The notes: generated by a model from the letters alone, not told the origin. A stretch of 64,000 nt of DNA from Kordiimonas sp. SCSIO 12610 (GCF_024398015.1 NZ_CP073747.1:310001-374000); one strand, 5' to 3'. Shown: positions 36,789 to 46,384, numbered from the stretch's first letter. Numbers and translations are program-made.

Positions 36789-36916
36789 ACCCAAAGACCC
36801 TAGTTATATAATTATGCCGATTTTCGGCTTGCCCAAGAACAACGATTTTCTTCGTGTTCCCTAGCCACCAGGGAATTGGTTCCTGTGGAAACGCAACTCT
36901 TATACTTTATATATCT

Positions 36917-38038
36917 TTAGAAATCGTTATTTTCGACTAAATTGTCAAGGATTTGACGCACATTTTCTTGATTTTCTTCGTGAACGGCTGTGATTGCACC
37001 CTCAAGGGCTTGAATTGCTTCGCTTTTTTTCCCTTGTTGAACCAGAGCACGCGCAAGCATTCGCCAGCCATCAATATCATTCGGGTTCTCAGATAATTTG
37101 TTTTTCAGTCGGTCTATCATTGAATTGATGAAAGCTTCTCTGTCTTCGGCAGAAAGGTTGGCTACTGCTTCAATATCGGCTCTGGAAGGACCGCTAGGGG
37201 AGGTTTTGTTTAACTGTGGGCCAATTTCTTCCAGTTGCTGTTGTACAATAGCGTACCACGGTGCATTTGGTTGAGAATTTTGAAGTAAGGCCTGCCAAAC
37301 CTGATAGGCGCCCTCTAGTTGGTTTGATTGCTTGTATGCAAGGCCTAGGTAAAATTGCCCGGCAGGATGCTCTGGCGAAAGATCGATAATATTGCTGAGT
37401 AGTAAATTAGCAGCCGGTGTAATTTGGCCATTTGCCATACCGATATAGGCTTCCAGTCGCTTAATATACCAATCTATATTGTCGGGTTGCAGGCGAATTA
37501 ATTGATTATAAGCGGCGATTGATCTGGCATGATCGCCGACAGCTCGTGTGGATGTTGTTAACACCTCCCAGCCGGTAGCATCATCAGGATTCTTTGCCAG
37601 GTGCGTTTCAATTTGCTCTATCGCTTGACCAAGTGTTGGTCCCCCTTCGGCTACAGTTCGTTCCCTTAGGTTTGCACGAGCTGCTGTTGCTGATTCGACC
37701 TCAGGTGATCCAAAAGTGGTATAAAGCGCAAACGATCCGACGAGGATCATAAGAATTATCACAAGCTCAAATCTATAGCTTTTGGATGTGCTCTGATTAT
37801 CATTATCAGCGTTATGGGGATTAGCCGCATTGGCCCGTAAAATACGCCTTTCAATTTCCAGCTTTGCGGACGCAACTGTAGCTGGGTCGATTAGTCCTCT
37901 TTCAATATCAGCGTCCAGTTCTTTTAATTGGTTTTTATAGTAATCCAGTGGATTGGCAGCTTTATCCCGCCTTGCTCCGACAAAGAAAATGGAACCGATA
38001 GCCACGAGGAGCACTGCACATATCAATAACCAGATCAT
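36917..38038 (-). CDS. ccmI: Cytochrome c-type biogenesis protein CcmI
   Basis: 373 residues. The N-terminus has one helix (MIWLLICAVLLVAIGSIFFV), a short cytoplasmic coiled region (YYKNQLKELDADIERGLID), a second helix near residue 95 and a periplasmic TPR domain (about 130-373). CcmI delivers apocytochrome c to the haem ligation complex. Last gene of the ccm operon; its ATG overlaps the ccmH stop by four bases. Tandem TPR-like units such as GWEVLTTSTRAVGDHARSIAAY and GWRMLARALVQQGKKSEAI are seen. Confidence 0.95.
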   Translation of the reverse strand: MIWLLICAVLLVAIGSIFFVGARRDKAANPLDYYKNQLKELDADIERGLIDPATVASAKLEIERRILRANAANPHNADNDNQSTSKSYRFELVIILMILVGSFALYTTFGSPEVESATAARANLRERTVAEGGPTLGQAIEQIETHLAKNPDDATGWEVLTTSTRAVGDHARSIAAYNQLIRLQPDNIDWYIKRLEAYIGMANGQITPAANLLLSNIIDLSPEHPAGQFYLGLAYKQSNQLEGAYQVWQALLQNSQPNAPWYAIVQQQLEEIGPQLNKTSPSGPSRADIEAVANLSAEDREAFINSMIDRLKNKLSENPNDIDGWRMLARALVQQGKKSEAIQALEGAITAVHEENQENVRQILDNLVENNDF

Positions 38039-38520
38039 CCGTCGGTGCCCTTCTTGGTACTCATGATATCATCTAGCTGTTTGCGTTCATCATCTGACAA
38101 ACGTTCAGGAGCGTGAGGGGCTGATTGTGAGCGTCTGAATAGCGCGAATGCCCCCAAACCAATGAAAAGGATAGGGGATGCCCACAAGAATAGTGTTCCG
38201 GTGTTGAAAGGTGGTTTTAGCAATACCCAATCGCCGTATCGCTCTACTAAAAATGCTTTGGTTTCTTCGGGCGACTTGCCAGCATTAACCTGTTCACGAA
38301 CTATCTTTCTAAGGTCTTTTGCCAAATCTGCGTTAGAGTCCTCAATTGATTGGTTCTGACACACAAGACAGCGAATTTCCTTCATTAGTTCCCGCGCTAT
38401 TTTTTCTTTGCTCGGGTCCTCTAAGGGTAGATCATTCGCACTGACGTTAAAGGCTAGCAGCAATAGAATTGCAAAGCTTTTGACGAAACCCGTTAATGTG
38501 CAGCGTATGCTTTGTGTCAT
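38035..38520 (-). CDS. ccmH: Cytochrome c-type biogenesis protein CcmH
   Basis: 161 residues. Signal peptide, then the redox motif in EIRCLVCQNQSIEDSNADLA (the LRCxxC-type site), a helical periplasmic domain with GDWVLLKPPF, and a C-terminal membrane helix (FLWASPILFIGLGAFALF). It reduces the CXXCH motif of apocytochrome c for haem attachment. ATGA overlaps join it to ccmG upstream and ccmI downstream. It is the short form without a fused TPR domain. Confidence 0.97.
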   Translation of the reverse strand: MTQSIRCTLTGFVKSFAILLLLAFNVSANDLPLEDPSKEKIARELMKEIRCLVCQNQSIEDSNADLAKDLRKIVREQVNAGKSPEETKAFLVERYGDWVLLKPPFNTGTLFLWASPILFIGLGAFALFRRSQSAPHAPERLSDDERKQLDDIMSTKKGTDG

Positions 38521-39047
38521 TTGGATACCTTCAGGAATTCAGGTAGTACTTTTTGTGCCAAAGCATCGCCAACAATTGGCCCATAATGGTGATATCTGAT
38601 ACGTCCATTTCCGTCGACTATGAATGTTTCGGGTACTCCGGTTACGCCCCATTCGAAGCCAACAACACCGTCAAGATCACCCCCATAGACTTCAAAGGGG
38701 TTTCCTAGTTCTTCGAGAAAAGCGCGTGAATCCTCAGGCTTGTCTTTGTATGCGATCCCTATGATTTTAATATTGTGGGTGTTGGCAAGTTCCATAAGGC
38801 TATCGTGTTCCGCCCGGCATGGAACACACCAGCTTGCAAAAAAATTAACCAGAACTGGGGAGCCACTTTTTAAAATGGTTTCGTCGATATCGCCGTCAGA
38901 ACCGCCAATATCGGCTAAGGAGAATTCAGGGGCCGGTTCACCCACATGAATATTCTTTATTTCGCTTGGGTTGCGACCATCACGTAGCATATATGCAAAC
39001 AATCCAACCAAGCCGATGACAATCAAAAGAGGAAGAAAACGCTGCAT
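38517..39047 (-). CDS. ccmG: Thiol:disulfide oxidoreductase CcmG (DsbE)
   Basis: 176 residues, a membrane-anchored periplasmic thioredoxin-like protein. One N-terminal helix, then PEFSLADIGG, the active site FFASWCVPCRAEHDSL, the acidic GYKDKPED-like stretch (IAYKDKPEDSRAFLEELGNPF) and the cis-Pro loop GVTGVPETFIVDGNG. It passes electrons to apocytochrome c and CcmH. The start shares one base with the ccmF stop. Confidence 0.97.
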   Translation of the reverse strand: MQRFLPLLIVIGLVGLFAYMLRDGRNPSEIKNIHVGEPAPEFSLADIGGSDGDIDETILKSGSPVLVNFFASWCVPCRAEHDSLMELANTHNIKIIGIAYKDKPEDSRAFLEELGNPFEVYGGDLDGVVGFEWGVTGVPETFIVDGNGRIRYHHYGPIVGDALAQKVLPEFLKVSK

Positions 39048-41035
39048 TATGAAGCCTCCGCCTGATCAGGGTTTGATTTTACGGTTTTTTTCTTGGCCGA
39101 AGGAACACCCAATCGTAACCGCCTGTCAGATAAGGATAGCAAGCCCCCGATCATCATAAATCCGGCACCAAGCCATAGACCAGATATAAAGGGCTTGAAA
39201 TATAGTCTTACCGACCATTTTCCGCCGCGCCCTGCTTCACCAATAACGGCATAAAGGTCACCGCTGATCAGTGGGTGAATACCGGCTTCCGTGGTGTTGG
39301 TTACAGGGTCCGTATAAACGCGGTCTTCAGGGTATAAAGTCGCGATCTTCGTACCGTTGTCCATAACGGAAAACTGGGCTCTAATTCCTGTGTAATTGGG
39401 GCCAGCAAACGGTGTGACACTATCAAAAGTAAATTCAAACGGACCGACTTGCTCGGATTGACCGGGGGCCATAAAGGCGAGTTTCTCAGATGTCCATGCC
39501 TCACTGATCGTAATGCCGAAAAGGATGATGGCAAGTCCGAGGTGGGCAAAATGCATTCCAACCGTTGCGCGCGGAAGGTTACGCAGCCGATTTAAGGATT
39601 TAGCGGGCTTTTTAAACAGTTGGATTTTCTCGGTGATATCAAAAATAATTGCCACCAATAACCATGTCGCCAAAGCAAGCCCTAACCCGGTCATCACCAA
39701 TCCGCTAATGTTTGACCATACTGCCATAACAAATATCGCCAAGGATATGATGGCAGCAGGAAGGGTAATCTGGAATGCTTTCGAAAGCCTGCCGCGTTTC
39801 CATGCCAGTAATGGTGCCACCCCAAGGGCAACGATAAGGGGTGTCATTAATAGTTTTGTACCAAATTCGAAAAATGGTGGGCCCACAGAAATTTGGCTAC
39901 CAAGGAAGGCCTCGTAGAACAAAGGGTACAGCGTACCGATTAAAACGACAGCGGCGAATGTTGAAAGCAAGATATTGTTTAATACAAGGGCGCTCTCGCG
40001 GCTGACGAGCCCAAATATCCCGCTTGGCGCTAGTCTGGGTGCGCGCCATGCATACAAGCTAAAAGCGCCGCCAATGACAAACGCAAGGAACGCAAGAATA
40101 AAAATACCGCGCTCTGGATCAACGGCGAAGGCATGAACGGACGTCATGACGCCTGACCTGATCAGGAATGTGCCAAGCAGGCTTAGCGAAAAGGCAACAA
40201 TTGCAAGGAGTATGGTCCAGCTTTTGAGGGCGTCACGTTTCTCGACAACGATTGCGGAATGTAACAGTGCGGTAGCGGCAAGCCACGGCATGAAGCTCGC
40301 GTTTTCCGCGGGGTCCCAGAACCACCATCCACCCCAGCCAAGTTCGTAATAGGCCCACCAGGAACCAAGGGCAATCCCCCCTGTTAGGAATATCCAAGCA
40401 ACCAGCGTCCAAGGGCGTACCCAGCGTGCCCACATTGGGGTGATTTCACCTTCAATTAAAGCGGCAATTGAAAAGGAAAAAGCAACACTGAGACCAACAT
40501 AACCCAAATATAACATAGGTGGATGAAAGGCGAGCCCAGGGTCCTGAAGCAAAGGGTTTAATCCATTTCCCTCAAACGCAGCAGGGACAAGGCGTTCGAA
40601 AGGATTGCTGGTTAAGAGAATGAATAAAAGAAAACCGAGAATGAGAAGGCTTTGAACGCCGAGCACTCTTGCTTTAAAGCGGAGAGGCAGATTTTTACCA
40701 AATCCAACGGCTGCTCCGAAAAGTGTCAGGATCAAAACCCAAAACAGCATACTTCCTTCGTGGTTTCCCCATGTGCCGGAAATTTTATATAAAAGAGGTT
40801 TAAGCGAATGCGAATTGGCCGCGACATTCAATACTGAGAAGTCTGAAATAATGTAGGAATACATTAAGGATGCAAACGCGACAGCAGCCATCAAAAACTG
40901 ACCGATGACTAACCCGGTGGACCGCCTCATGAGCTGTGAATTATGTGTGGTCGCCCCAACATGTGGTAAAACAGCACCAATGGCCGCCATGACAAGCGCT
41001 ACAATCAGCGCAAAATGTCCTACTTCAATGATCAT
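39047..41035 (-). CDS. ccmF: Haem lyase CcmF
   Basis: 662 residues with about fifteen membrane helices. The WWD haem-handling domain is GWGGWWFWDPAENASFMPWL, and conserved His residues lie in the flanking parts such as WGNHEGSMLFWVL and LLHSAIVVEKR. Together with CcmH and CcmI it attaches haem to apocytochrome c in the periplasm. Full length. Stop and start overlaps tie it to ccmE and ccmG. Confidence 0.97.
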   Translation of the reverse strand: MIIEVGHFALIVALVMAAIGAVLPHVGATTHNSQLMRRSTGLVIGQFLMAAVAFASLMYSYIISDFSVLNVAANSHSLKPLLYKISGTWGNHEGSMLFWVLILTLFGAAVGFGKNLPLRFKARVLGVQSLLILGFLLFILLTSNPFERLVPAAFEGNGLNPLLQDPGLAFHPPMLYLGYVGLSVAFSFSIAALIEGEITPMWARWVRPWTLVAWIFLTGGIALGSWWAYYELGWGGWWFWDPAENASFMPWLAATALLHSAIVVEKRDALKSWTILLAIVAFSLSLLGTFLIRSGVMTSVHAFAVDPERGIFILAFLAFVIGGAFSLYAWRAPRLAPSGIFGLVSRESALVLNNILLSTFAAVVLIGTLYPLFYEAFLGSQISVGPPFFEFGTKLLMTPLIVALGVAPLLAWKRGRLSKAFQITLPAAIISLAIFVMAVWSNISGLVMTGLGLALATWLLVAIIFDITEKIQLFKKPAKSLNRLRNLPRATVGMHFAHLGLAIILFGITISEAWTSEKLAFMAPGQSEQVGPFEFTFDSVTPFAGPNYTGIRAQFSVMDNGTKIATLYPEDRVYTDPVTNTTEAGIHPLISGDLYAVIGEAGRGGKWSVRLYFKPFISGLWLGAGFMMIGGLLSLSDRRLRLGVPSAKKKTVKSNPDQAEAS

Positions 41036-41517
41036 GAATTATAAGGCTTTTCGGCATCTGGGTGCGTACAGGCATCTGCGTTTGTCGGTAAGGTACCGGG
41101 CGGCGCATAATTTTCATCGTGTTTTGCGAGCACCGTATCGGCTGTGAAAGTGCCAGTTTCGTCCAATTGCCCTTCTGTGACGACGCCCTGACCTTCTCTA
41201 AACAAATCCGGTAGAATACCTTTGAAATGAACAGGAATTGTAGTTGCACAGTCGGTAATGCTGAAAACGTAAGTCAAACCATCATCCTGGCGGCTAAAAG
41301 ACCCAGTTTCCACAAGGCCGCCTAATCGAAATCGTTGCTTGAGTTGTAGCTCACCAGAGGCTTGTTTTTCCTTAACTAGGGATGGTTGCAAGAATAAGCT
41401 CAAGCTATCACCGCCCAAGGCAAATAAGACAAGAAAAACAGCAACCGACAGGCTTGCCAGTAAACCAATAATAATGGTTAGGCGCTGGTGTTTTCGGGTT
41501 TTAAGGCCTTTCGACAT
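41032..41517 (-). CDS. ccmE: Haem chaperone CcmE
   Basis: 161 residues: short basic N-terminus, one membrane helix (IIIGLLASLSVAVFLVLFAL), then an OB fold. The haem-binding motif is the His in LAKHDENYAPP, the family H-x3-Y site. It carries haem from CcmC to CcmF. GLVETGSFSRQDDGLTYVFS and VVTEGQLDETGTFTADTVL are typical. Four-base overlap with ccmF; one-base overlap with ccmD. Confidence 0.97.
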   Translation of the reverse strand: MSKGLKTRKHQRLTIIIGLLASLSVAVFLVLFALGGDSLSLFLQPSLVKEKQASGELQLKQRFRLGGLVETGSFSRQDDGLTYVFSITDCATTIPVHFKGILPDLFREGQGVVTEGQLDETGTFTADTVLAKHDENYAPPGTLPTNADACTHPDAEKPYNS

Positions 41518-41726
41518 TATGGTGTTCCTGATGGTTCTTGATCTGACGGGCTGTTATTTTGTCTTTGGTTTTTGGATGGTCTTAATTGAGCGATTTTATG
41601 TTCTGTGTTTCGCTGTTTTAAGAATGATAATAACCCCATAATAAAAAGCGCCAGAAAAGCAACCCCATATGAGAGCCAGATAAAACTACCATGACCATTC
41701 ATGTGCAAAAATTCAGCCATGAGCAT
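41517..41726 (-). CDS. ccmD: Haem exporter protein CcmD
   Basis: 69 residues, one membrane helix (FIWLSYGVAFLALFIMGLLS) after the typical LHMNGHGSFIWLSYG. It stabilises the CcmABC-CcmE haem-loading complex. It starts within the last bases of ccmC. An in-frame ATG two codons later is also possible. The C-terminal tail is longer than in E. coli and Gln/Asn-rich. Confidence 0.93.
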   Translation of the reverse strand: MLMAEFLHMNGHGSFIWLSYGVAFLALFIMGLLSFLKQRNTEHKIAQLRPSKNQRQNNSPSDQEPSGTP

Positions 41727-42444
41727 TCACCATATTCATTTGAATTACAGCGAGTTTGCGCTTGTTAATTTCAAGCTTCATACGCCATAGGAATGTCACG
41801 ATGAAATAGGCTTTCATAGCAACCGCCATCCACAAGAGGGGACCTAAAAGGTCTGCGTGAATGGTTGGGCCGTCCAGGCGTATTACGCTGGCAGGCTGAT
41901 GAAGTGTGTTCCACCAGTCGACCGAAAACTTAATAATCGGAAGGTTGACAACACCCACGAGCGCGAGGATTGAAGCGGCCCGTCCGGCTGTTTCCTCATC
42001 ATCCATTGCCTGCCAGATTGCCATATATCCGAGGTAAAGAAAAAATAAGATAAGTACGGAAGTTAACCTGCCATCCCAAACCCAATATGTCCCCCACATT
42101 GGCTTACCCCAAAGCGCGCCAGTTATGAGGGCGAGGGCTGTAAAAACCGCACCTATTGGTGCTGCTGCTTTGCCTGCTACGAGTGCAAGTGGATGCCGCC
42201 AAACAAGTGCTGCAAGACTAGCTGATGCCATCACCATATAGGTGAACATTGCCATCCATGCACTTGGCACGTGTATGTACATAATGCGGACACTATCACC
42301 TTGCTGATAATCCGGTGGACTAGCAATAAGCGCAAGATATAGGCCATAGGGCAATGTGAGCGCCATAATAGCAATGGCCCACGGTAATATTTGATTTGCT
42401 AAACGCACAAAGCGTGCTGGATTCGCGAAAATATGCATGCCCAT
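41713..42444 (-). CDS. ccmC: Haem exporter protein CcmC
   Basis: 243 residues with six helices. The WWD-type haem motif is GKPMWGTYWVWDGRLTSVLIL, and MYIHVPSAWMAMFTYMV holds the first conserved His; the second is in WWNTLHQPASVIR. It binds haem and loads it on CcmE. It begins 65 bases after ccmB, the only gap of note in the operon. Confidence 0.97.
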   Translation of the reverse strand: MGMHIFANPARFVRLANQILPWAIAIMALTLPYGLYLALIASPPDYQQGDSVRIMYIHVPSAWMAMFTYMVMASASLAALVWRHPLALVAGKAAAPIGAVFTALALITGALWGKPMWGTYWVWDGRLTSVLILFFLYLGYMAIWQAMDDEETAGRAASILALVGVVNLPIIKFSVDWWNTLHQPASVIRLDGPTIHADLLGPLLWMAVAMKAYFIVTFLWRMKLEINKRKLAVIQMNMVNAHG

Positions 42445-42509
42445 TTCCTATATCAAACTATAGAGAACGGCAAGTGTGGCCTTGTGTCTCAGGCGATGAT
42501 TTGGGCAAA

Positions 42510-43193
42510 TTATTCTAATGCCAGCCTAAGGGCGGCGGCGGACGCAAATGGTGAAATGATCAGGGCAACCAAAGTAACCGCACCGGTAAGTGCAAGATGC
42601 GGCGCCGGATCCGTTAGGGTTATACTTGCTTCAATTGCGCCTACGCCGAAGATTAATGTTGGTATATAAAGCGGTAAAACAAGTAATGTCAGCAAGACCC
42701 CACCGCGCCTTAAGGCAACGGTCAAAGCAGCGCCAATACTGCCGATTAAACTGAGGGCGGGTGTTCCTATCAGTAACGATATAAGCAGCATTTTATACCC
42801 GACTTCTGGCATGTTTAATAAAGCGGCTAATAAAGGCGCGAAAATGATGATGGGTAAAATAGTTGCCGACCAGTGTGCAATGGCTTTGGCGATAACAATC
42901 AGTTCAAAGTTGATCGGCGATAATGACAAGTCATCGAGGGTGCCGTCTTCAAAGTCAGCTTGGAACAGGCGATCTAGGCTTAGTAAACACGCCAGCAATG
43001 CAATAACCCAAATGACACCAGAACTGATTTTAGCAAGTGTTGATGCTTCCGGCCCTATTCCCAGCGGGAACAAAGATATCGCAATCAGAAAGAAACCTAA
43101 TGTCATGCCACCGGCACCACCTTGGGACCAGGCCAGTTTTATATCGCGCTGAATTAAAGCGGTAAAAATCGTCAACAGGGAAGGACTTGTCAT
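42510..43193 (-). CDS. ccmB: Haem exporter protein CcmB
   Basis: 227 residues, six membrane helices; the membrane subunit of the CcmAB ABC transporter that frees holo-CcmE. Typical parts are RLFQADFEDGTLDDLSLSP and LLISLLIGTPALSLIGSIGAALTVALRRGGVLLTLLVLPLYIP. The ATG at 43193 forms an ATGA overlap with the ccmA stop, which decides the start over a TTG six bases upstream. Confidence 0.96.
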   Translation of the reverse strand: MTSPSLLTIFTALIQRDIKLAWSQGGAGGMTLGFFLIAISLFPLGIGPEASTLAKISSGVIWVIALLACLLSLDRLFQADFEDGTLDDLSLSPINFELIVIAKAIAHWSATILPIIIFAPLLAALLNMPEVGYKMLLISLLIGTPALSLIGSIGAALTVALRRGGVLLTLLVLPLYIPTLIFGVGAIEASITLTDPAPHLALTGAVTLVALIISPFASAAALRLALE

Positions 43194-43873
43194 GACCAAT
43201 ACCCTCCGTATTGCATCTTCGGTGTATATTGATCCAGATTGATAACTTCACCTTCTACGCCGATGTCATCATGCGTTGCGACAATAGCCGCGCCGCCTTT
43301 TTTTATATGCCGTTTCAGCATATCCGCTAAGGCCGCACGGTTTTCCGCGTCCACACCCACTGTTGGCTCATCCATAAGCCAGATGGGGCGGTCAACCAGC
43401 AGAAAGCGTAAAAGCGCCGCCCGCCGCCGCTGACCACTTGAGAAATACTTAATTGGCTGGTTGATAAGGTGCTGGAGTTTTAGCGTCTCTAGGCATTGTT
43501 CGATATGATGCTTCTCGGGTTTTTCACCGTTTAGAAGGGTCGAAAAATACGAGCAGTGTTCCAACAGGGTAAATGTATTTTTAAGGCCATTAGAATGATC
43601 GAGCACCATTAGGTTCTGAGAGATTTCAGCATATTCCCCGTCGATTTGCAGGCTAATGTCGCCTGAAATTGGGGTTAATCGCTCGCTTAGGGTGCGGATC
43701 AGTGTTGATTTTCCTGATCCGTTTGTACCGTGAAGATATTGGATAGAATGGTTCGTGAGCGATATTGATATATCCTCAAAAACATGCCGTCCACCGCGCC
43801 TAACGTTCAACTTTTGAGCGGTTAGTGTTATGTCAGGATATGTCGTTTGCGTATTTTTAGATGTTTCGACCAT
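43190..43873 (-). CDS. ccmA: Haem exporter ATP-binding protein CcmA
   Basis: 227-residue ABC ATPase. Walker A is HGTNGSGKSTLIRTL, signature FSSGQRRRAALLRFL, Walker B IWLMDEPTVGVD, and switch His in ATHDDIG. First gene of the ccm operon. In E. coli CcmA hydrolyses ATP to release haem-loaded CcmE. The first Gly of the P-loop consensus is kept, and the residue before the Asn is Thr where Pro is usual. Confidence 0.97.
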   Translation of the reverse strand: MVETSKNTQTTYPDITLTAQKLNVRRGGRHVFEDISISLTNHSIQYLHGTNGSGKSTLIRTLSERLTPISGDISLQIDGEYAEISQNLMVLDHSNGLKNTFTLLEHCSYFSTLLNGEKPEKHHIEQCLETLKLQHLINQPIKYFSSGQRRRAALLRFLLVDRPIWLMDEPTVGVDAENRAALADMLKRHIKKGGAAIVATHDDIGVEGEVINLDQYTPKMQYGGYWS

Positions 43874-44033
43874 GTTGGCAAGCTAGTGAAAGACACTGAC
43901 GGATACAAGCGAAGAAAGTGATTTACGTTCTTGATTTCGACTTCTGGTTTCCCATTATAAGATTGTAGCGTGATGGACAAAACTTGTTTGGGGCGGGGCA
44001 ATCTTATCCCAAACAATATGGTACGGGGCTGTT

Positions 44034-45521
44034 TTGCAAGAACCACATGACAATCTCTTTGGGCTGATATTGCCAGATGGTCTGATTTTGGCGTTTGTGG
44101 TTTTGTGCGCGCAAATTTTAACCAGCATCCACATTTTATCGACTAAAGACCAGGTTCGATCAGCGATAGCCTGGATTGGGCTTGTATGGCTTGCGCCTGT
44201 TTTTGGCCTTTTTGCCTATTTTTTATTTGGAATTAGCCGGATTCGGCGAAGGGCAAAACTCGCGCGTGAGAAAAGAGGATTGCCGCCACGTACCGGCGCT
44301 TTGGCTGACCCGGCGGGAATATCGCTCGCAGGCTTAAATGCCAACACATCAAAACGCTGGATTGCGCATGACCGCCTGGCCGGGCGTTTAACAGGTATGC
44401 CCTTAGCTGCAAACAACCAGATTGCGCCACTGCGCGGTGGCCGCGAAGCCTATAATGCGATGATCGAAGCCATTGAAAATGCTGAGCGATCGATTGCGCT
44501 AACAACCTATATTTTTCAGGCTGACCAAGCTGGCCGTCGATTCGTAAGGGCACTTGTGCGCGCGAAAGAACGCGGTGTCGAGGTGCGTGTGTTGGTTGAT
44601 GCGGTGGGGAATTGGTATGGCTTTAAGCCCGTTTCCAATTTGCTTAGGCGCCACAATATTGCTGTTGGCGTGTTTAATCCCGCGAGACTGTCCTGGCGAC
44701 TGGCCTTTTTTAACTTAAGAACGCACCGGAAGCTTCTAATAGTTGATGGTAGGCAGGGGTTCGCCGGTGGTATGAATATCCGAAAACATCATTTAGAGCG
44801 AAGTGATGGGAGACCACGGGTAAGGGATACTCACTTCAGCTTAAAAGGGCCTATTGTAAACCAGATGATGGAGGCTTTCGCTGACGATTGGATTTTTACA
44901 ACAGGCGAAAGTTTACAGGGTAATCTTTGGTTTGCTCTGCATGACTTATGGTCTAGTGGTGAAGGCTGTAATTTTATGATTGCACGCGCTATTGCTGATG
45001 GCCCGGACGAACCTCGGCAAAAAACGGCGATGATTATTGAGAGCGCGCTCGCTGCTGCCAGAAGAAATATCAAAATTGTCACCCCCTATTTCCTGCCAAA
45101 CGAAGCGCTTTTGGCAGCCCTTGAACAAGCGGCCCTTCGAGGGGTGGAGGTGCAAGTTTTAATACCCGAAAAAAGCAACTTACCTCTTTTCGGATTAGCA
45201 GCTTTCGCTTCATTGAAACCTTTGATCCGTTCTGGTTGCAAGATCTTTGCTGGTAAAGCGCCGTTCGATCATACCAAATTGATGATCGTGGATGAAGATT
45301 GGGTGCTGTTAGGTTCCAGCAATTGGGACGCGAGGTCATTGAAGTTGAATTTTGAATTCAATATTGAGTGTTATGATGCTTGCTTTGCAAAAAATATGAA
45401 TAAAAAAGTCGATGCAAAACTCCTAGGCTCAAAGCCTGTGACTATTCCTAATCTAAATAAACGCGGGTTCTTTAAACGTTTATTTGGAAGAATTCTGTGG
45501 CTCGCGACCCCTTATTTATAA
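44034..45521 (+). CDS. Cardiolipin synthase (phospholipase D family)
   Basis: 495 residues. Two N-terminal helices (about 12-30 and 40-65), then two phospholipase D HKD motifs: THRKLLIVDGRQGFAGGMNI and DHTKLMIVDEDWVLLGSSNWD. It joins phosphatidylglycerol molecules to make cardiolipin at the inner membrane. The chosen start is TTG with a GGGG sequence nine bases ahead; no ATG is available nearby. Divergent from ccmA with about 160 bases of AT-rich sequence between. Confidence 0.92.
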   Translation: MQEPHDNLFGLILPDGLILAFVVLCAQILTSIHILSTKDQVRSAIAWIGLVWLAPVFGLFAYFLFGISRIRRRAKLAREKRGLPPRTGALADPAGISLAGLNANTSKRWIAHDRLAGRLTGMPLAANNQIAPLRGGREAYNAMIEAIENAERSIALTTYIFQADQAGRRFVRALVRAKERGVEVRVLVDAVGNWYGFKPVSNLLRRHNIAVGVFNPARLSWRLAFFNLRTHRKLLIVDGRQGFAGGMNIRKHHLERSDGRPRVRDTHFSLKGPIVNQMMEAFADDWIFTTGESLQGNLWFALHDLWSSGEGCNFMIARAIADGPDEPRQKTAMIIESALAAARRNIKIVTPYFLPNEALLAALEQAALRGVEVQVLIPEKSNLPLFGLAAFASLKPLIRSGCKIFAGKAPFDHTKLMIVDEDWVLLGSSNWDARSLKLNFEFNIECYDACFAKNMNKKVDAKLLGSKPVTIPNLNKRGFFKRLFGRILWLATPYL

Positions 45522-45539
45522 GCGTGGCTGCCCTTTAGC

Positions 45540-46067
45540 TTATGAAGTGGCTTCTTTGCCCTGCGGAAGGTATTTATCAATGCGGGCCGCAATTTCTTCC
45601 TCAAGGTGATTTTGCAGTTTTAAGGTGAAGAGAATTTCTGCAATCAAGAACGCCGGGGCCATAAAGATTTGTAAGAGATTATCAAATAATGCAGGTTTAC
45701 GCCCCTCAAAGCCATGACCAATAAACTGAATAATCCAGCCGCCAACAAAACAAGTAGCAAAAATCAAATAGGGTGAGTCGTTTGGCCCGAATTGCTCAGC
45801 AATATAGAGGAGAACCATATATACGAATGTGGCGATGATACCCACCATTGGAACTGCTATTATATAAACGAGCAATAGAATTGATATTAACGCCCCCGCA
45901 AGCGTTAGCGGACCAATCGCTAATGTCACTAAGGGAACTTGTGCCGCTAATACAAGTATTGAGAAAACAATCAAAGGGACGCCGATATGGTGTGTGGCCT
46001 GATTTCTACCATCGCGATGATACGCTGAATACATAGCCATTTGCTCAAAAAACCAATTGCGCATCAT
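45540..46067 (-). CDS. Mpo1-like (DUF962/YGL010w) membrane protein
   Basis: 175 residues. The family start WFFEQMAMYSAYHRDGRNQATHHIGVPLIVF carries the conserved His residues, and GGWIIQFIGHGFEGRKPAL holds the second His pair. The yeast member is a 2-hydroxy fatty acid dioxygenase that binds iron with these His residues. Four to five helices. A function in lipid turnover is inferred only. SD GGGAGAAA precedes the ATG. Confidence 0.9.
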   Translation of the reverse strand: MMRNWFFEQMAMYSAYHRDGRNQATHHIGVPLIVFSILVLAAQVPLVTLAIGPLTLAGALISILLLVYIIAVPMVGIIATFVYMVLLYIAEQFGPNDSPYLIFATCFVGGWIIQFIGHGFEGRKPALFDNLLQIFMAPAFLIAEILFTLKLQNHLEEEIAARIDKYLPQGKEATS

Positions 46068-46384
46068 TTTCTCCCACCGATTGACCTATGTGACTAGCTA
46101 ATATCTTTCCTTATATGCTGACTTATCAAGCGCAGAAAGAAAAAAGGGTAGATAAACCAAGGTTGAGCACCAAAGTGGGTAAATCATAGGCATTTTTATT
46201 ACCCTAAAAATTGTATTTGTTAATTTTTCGTTAATTTTTATGGTTAATTTCTGTTAACTATATTTAAAACGCACTATTAATATTTTAGTCAGGAATTATG
46301 GCTATCTACTGAGTCAGGGGGCCGAATATAGGTTTCGCTTTGAAGCAGGTTCAGGCGATAGTTGTATTGGTAAGGGAATTAATA
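46068..46384. promoter_or_regulatory. AT-rich upstream region with CtrA-like half sites
   Basis: Intergenic between divergent Mpo1-like and GGDEF genes. Four TTAA units preceded by G start at 46220, 46231, 46244 and 46254. The first two are TTAA-N7-TTAA, the consensus spacing of the alphaproteobacterial cell-cycle regulator CtrA; the last is TTAAC. Other parts are AT-rich without a clear gene. Confidence 0.5.

Noticed and set aside
46340-46384. TTG start for the GGDEF protein
   Set aside because: ATG at 46385 has AAGGGA at the right distance.
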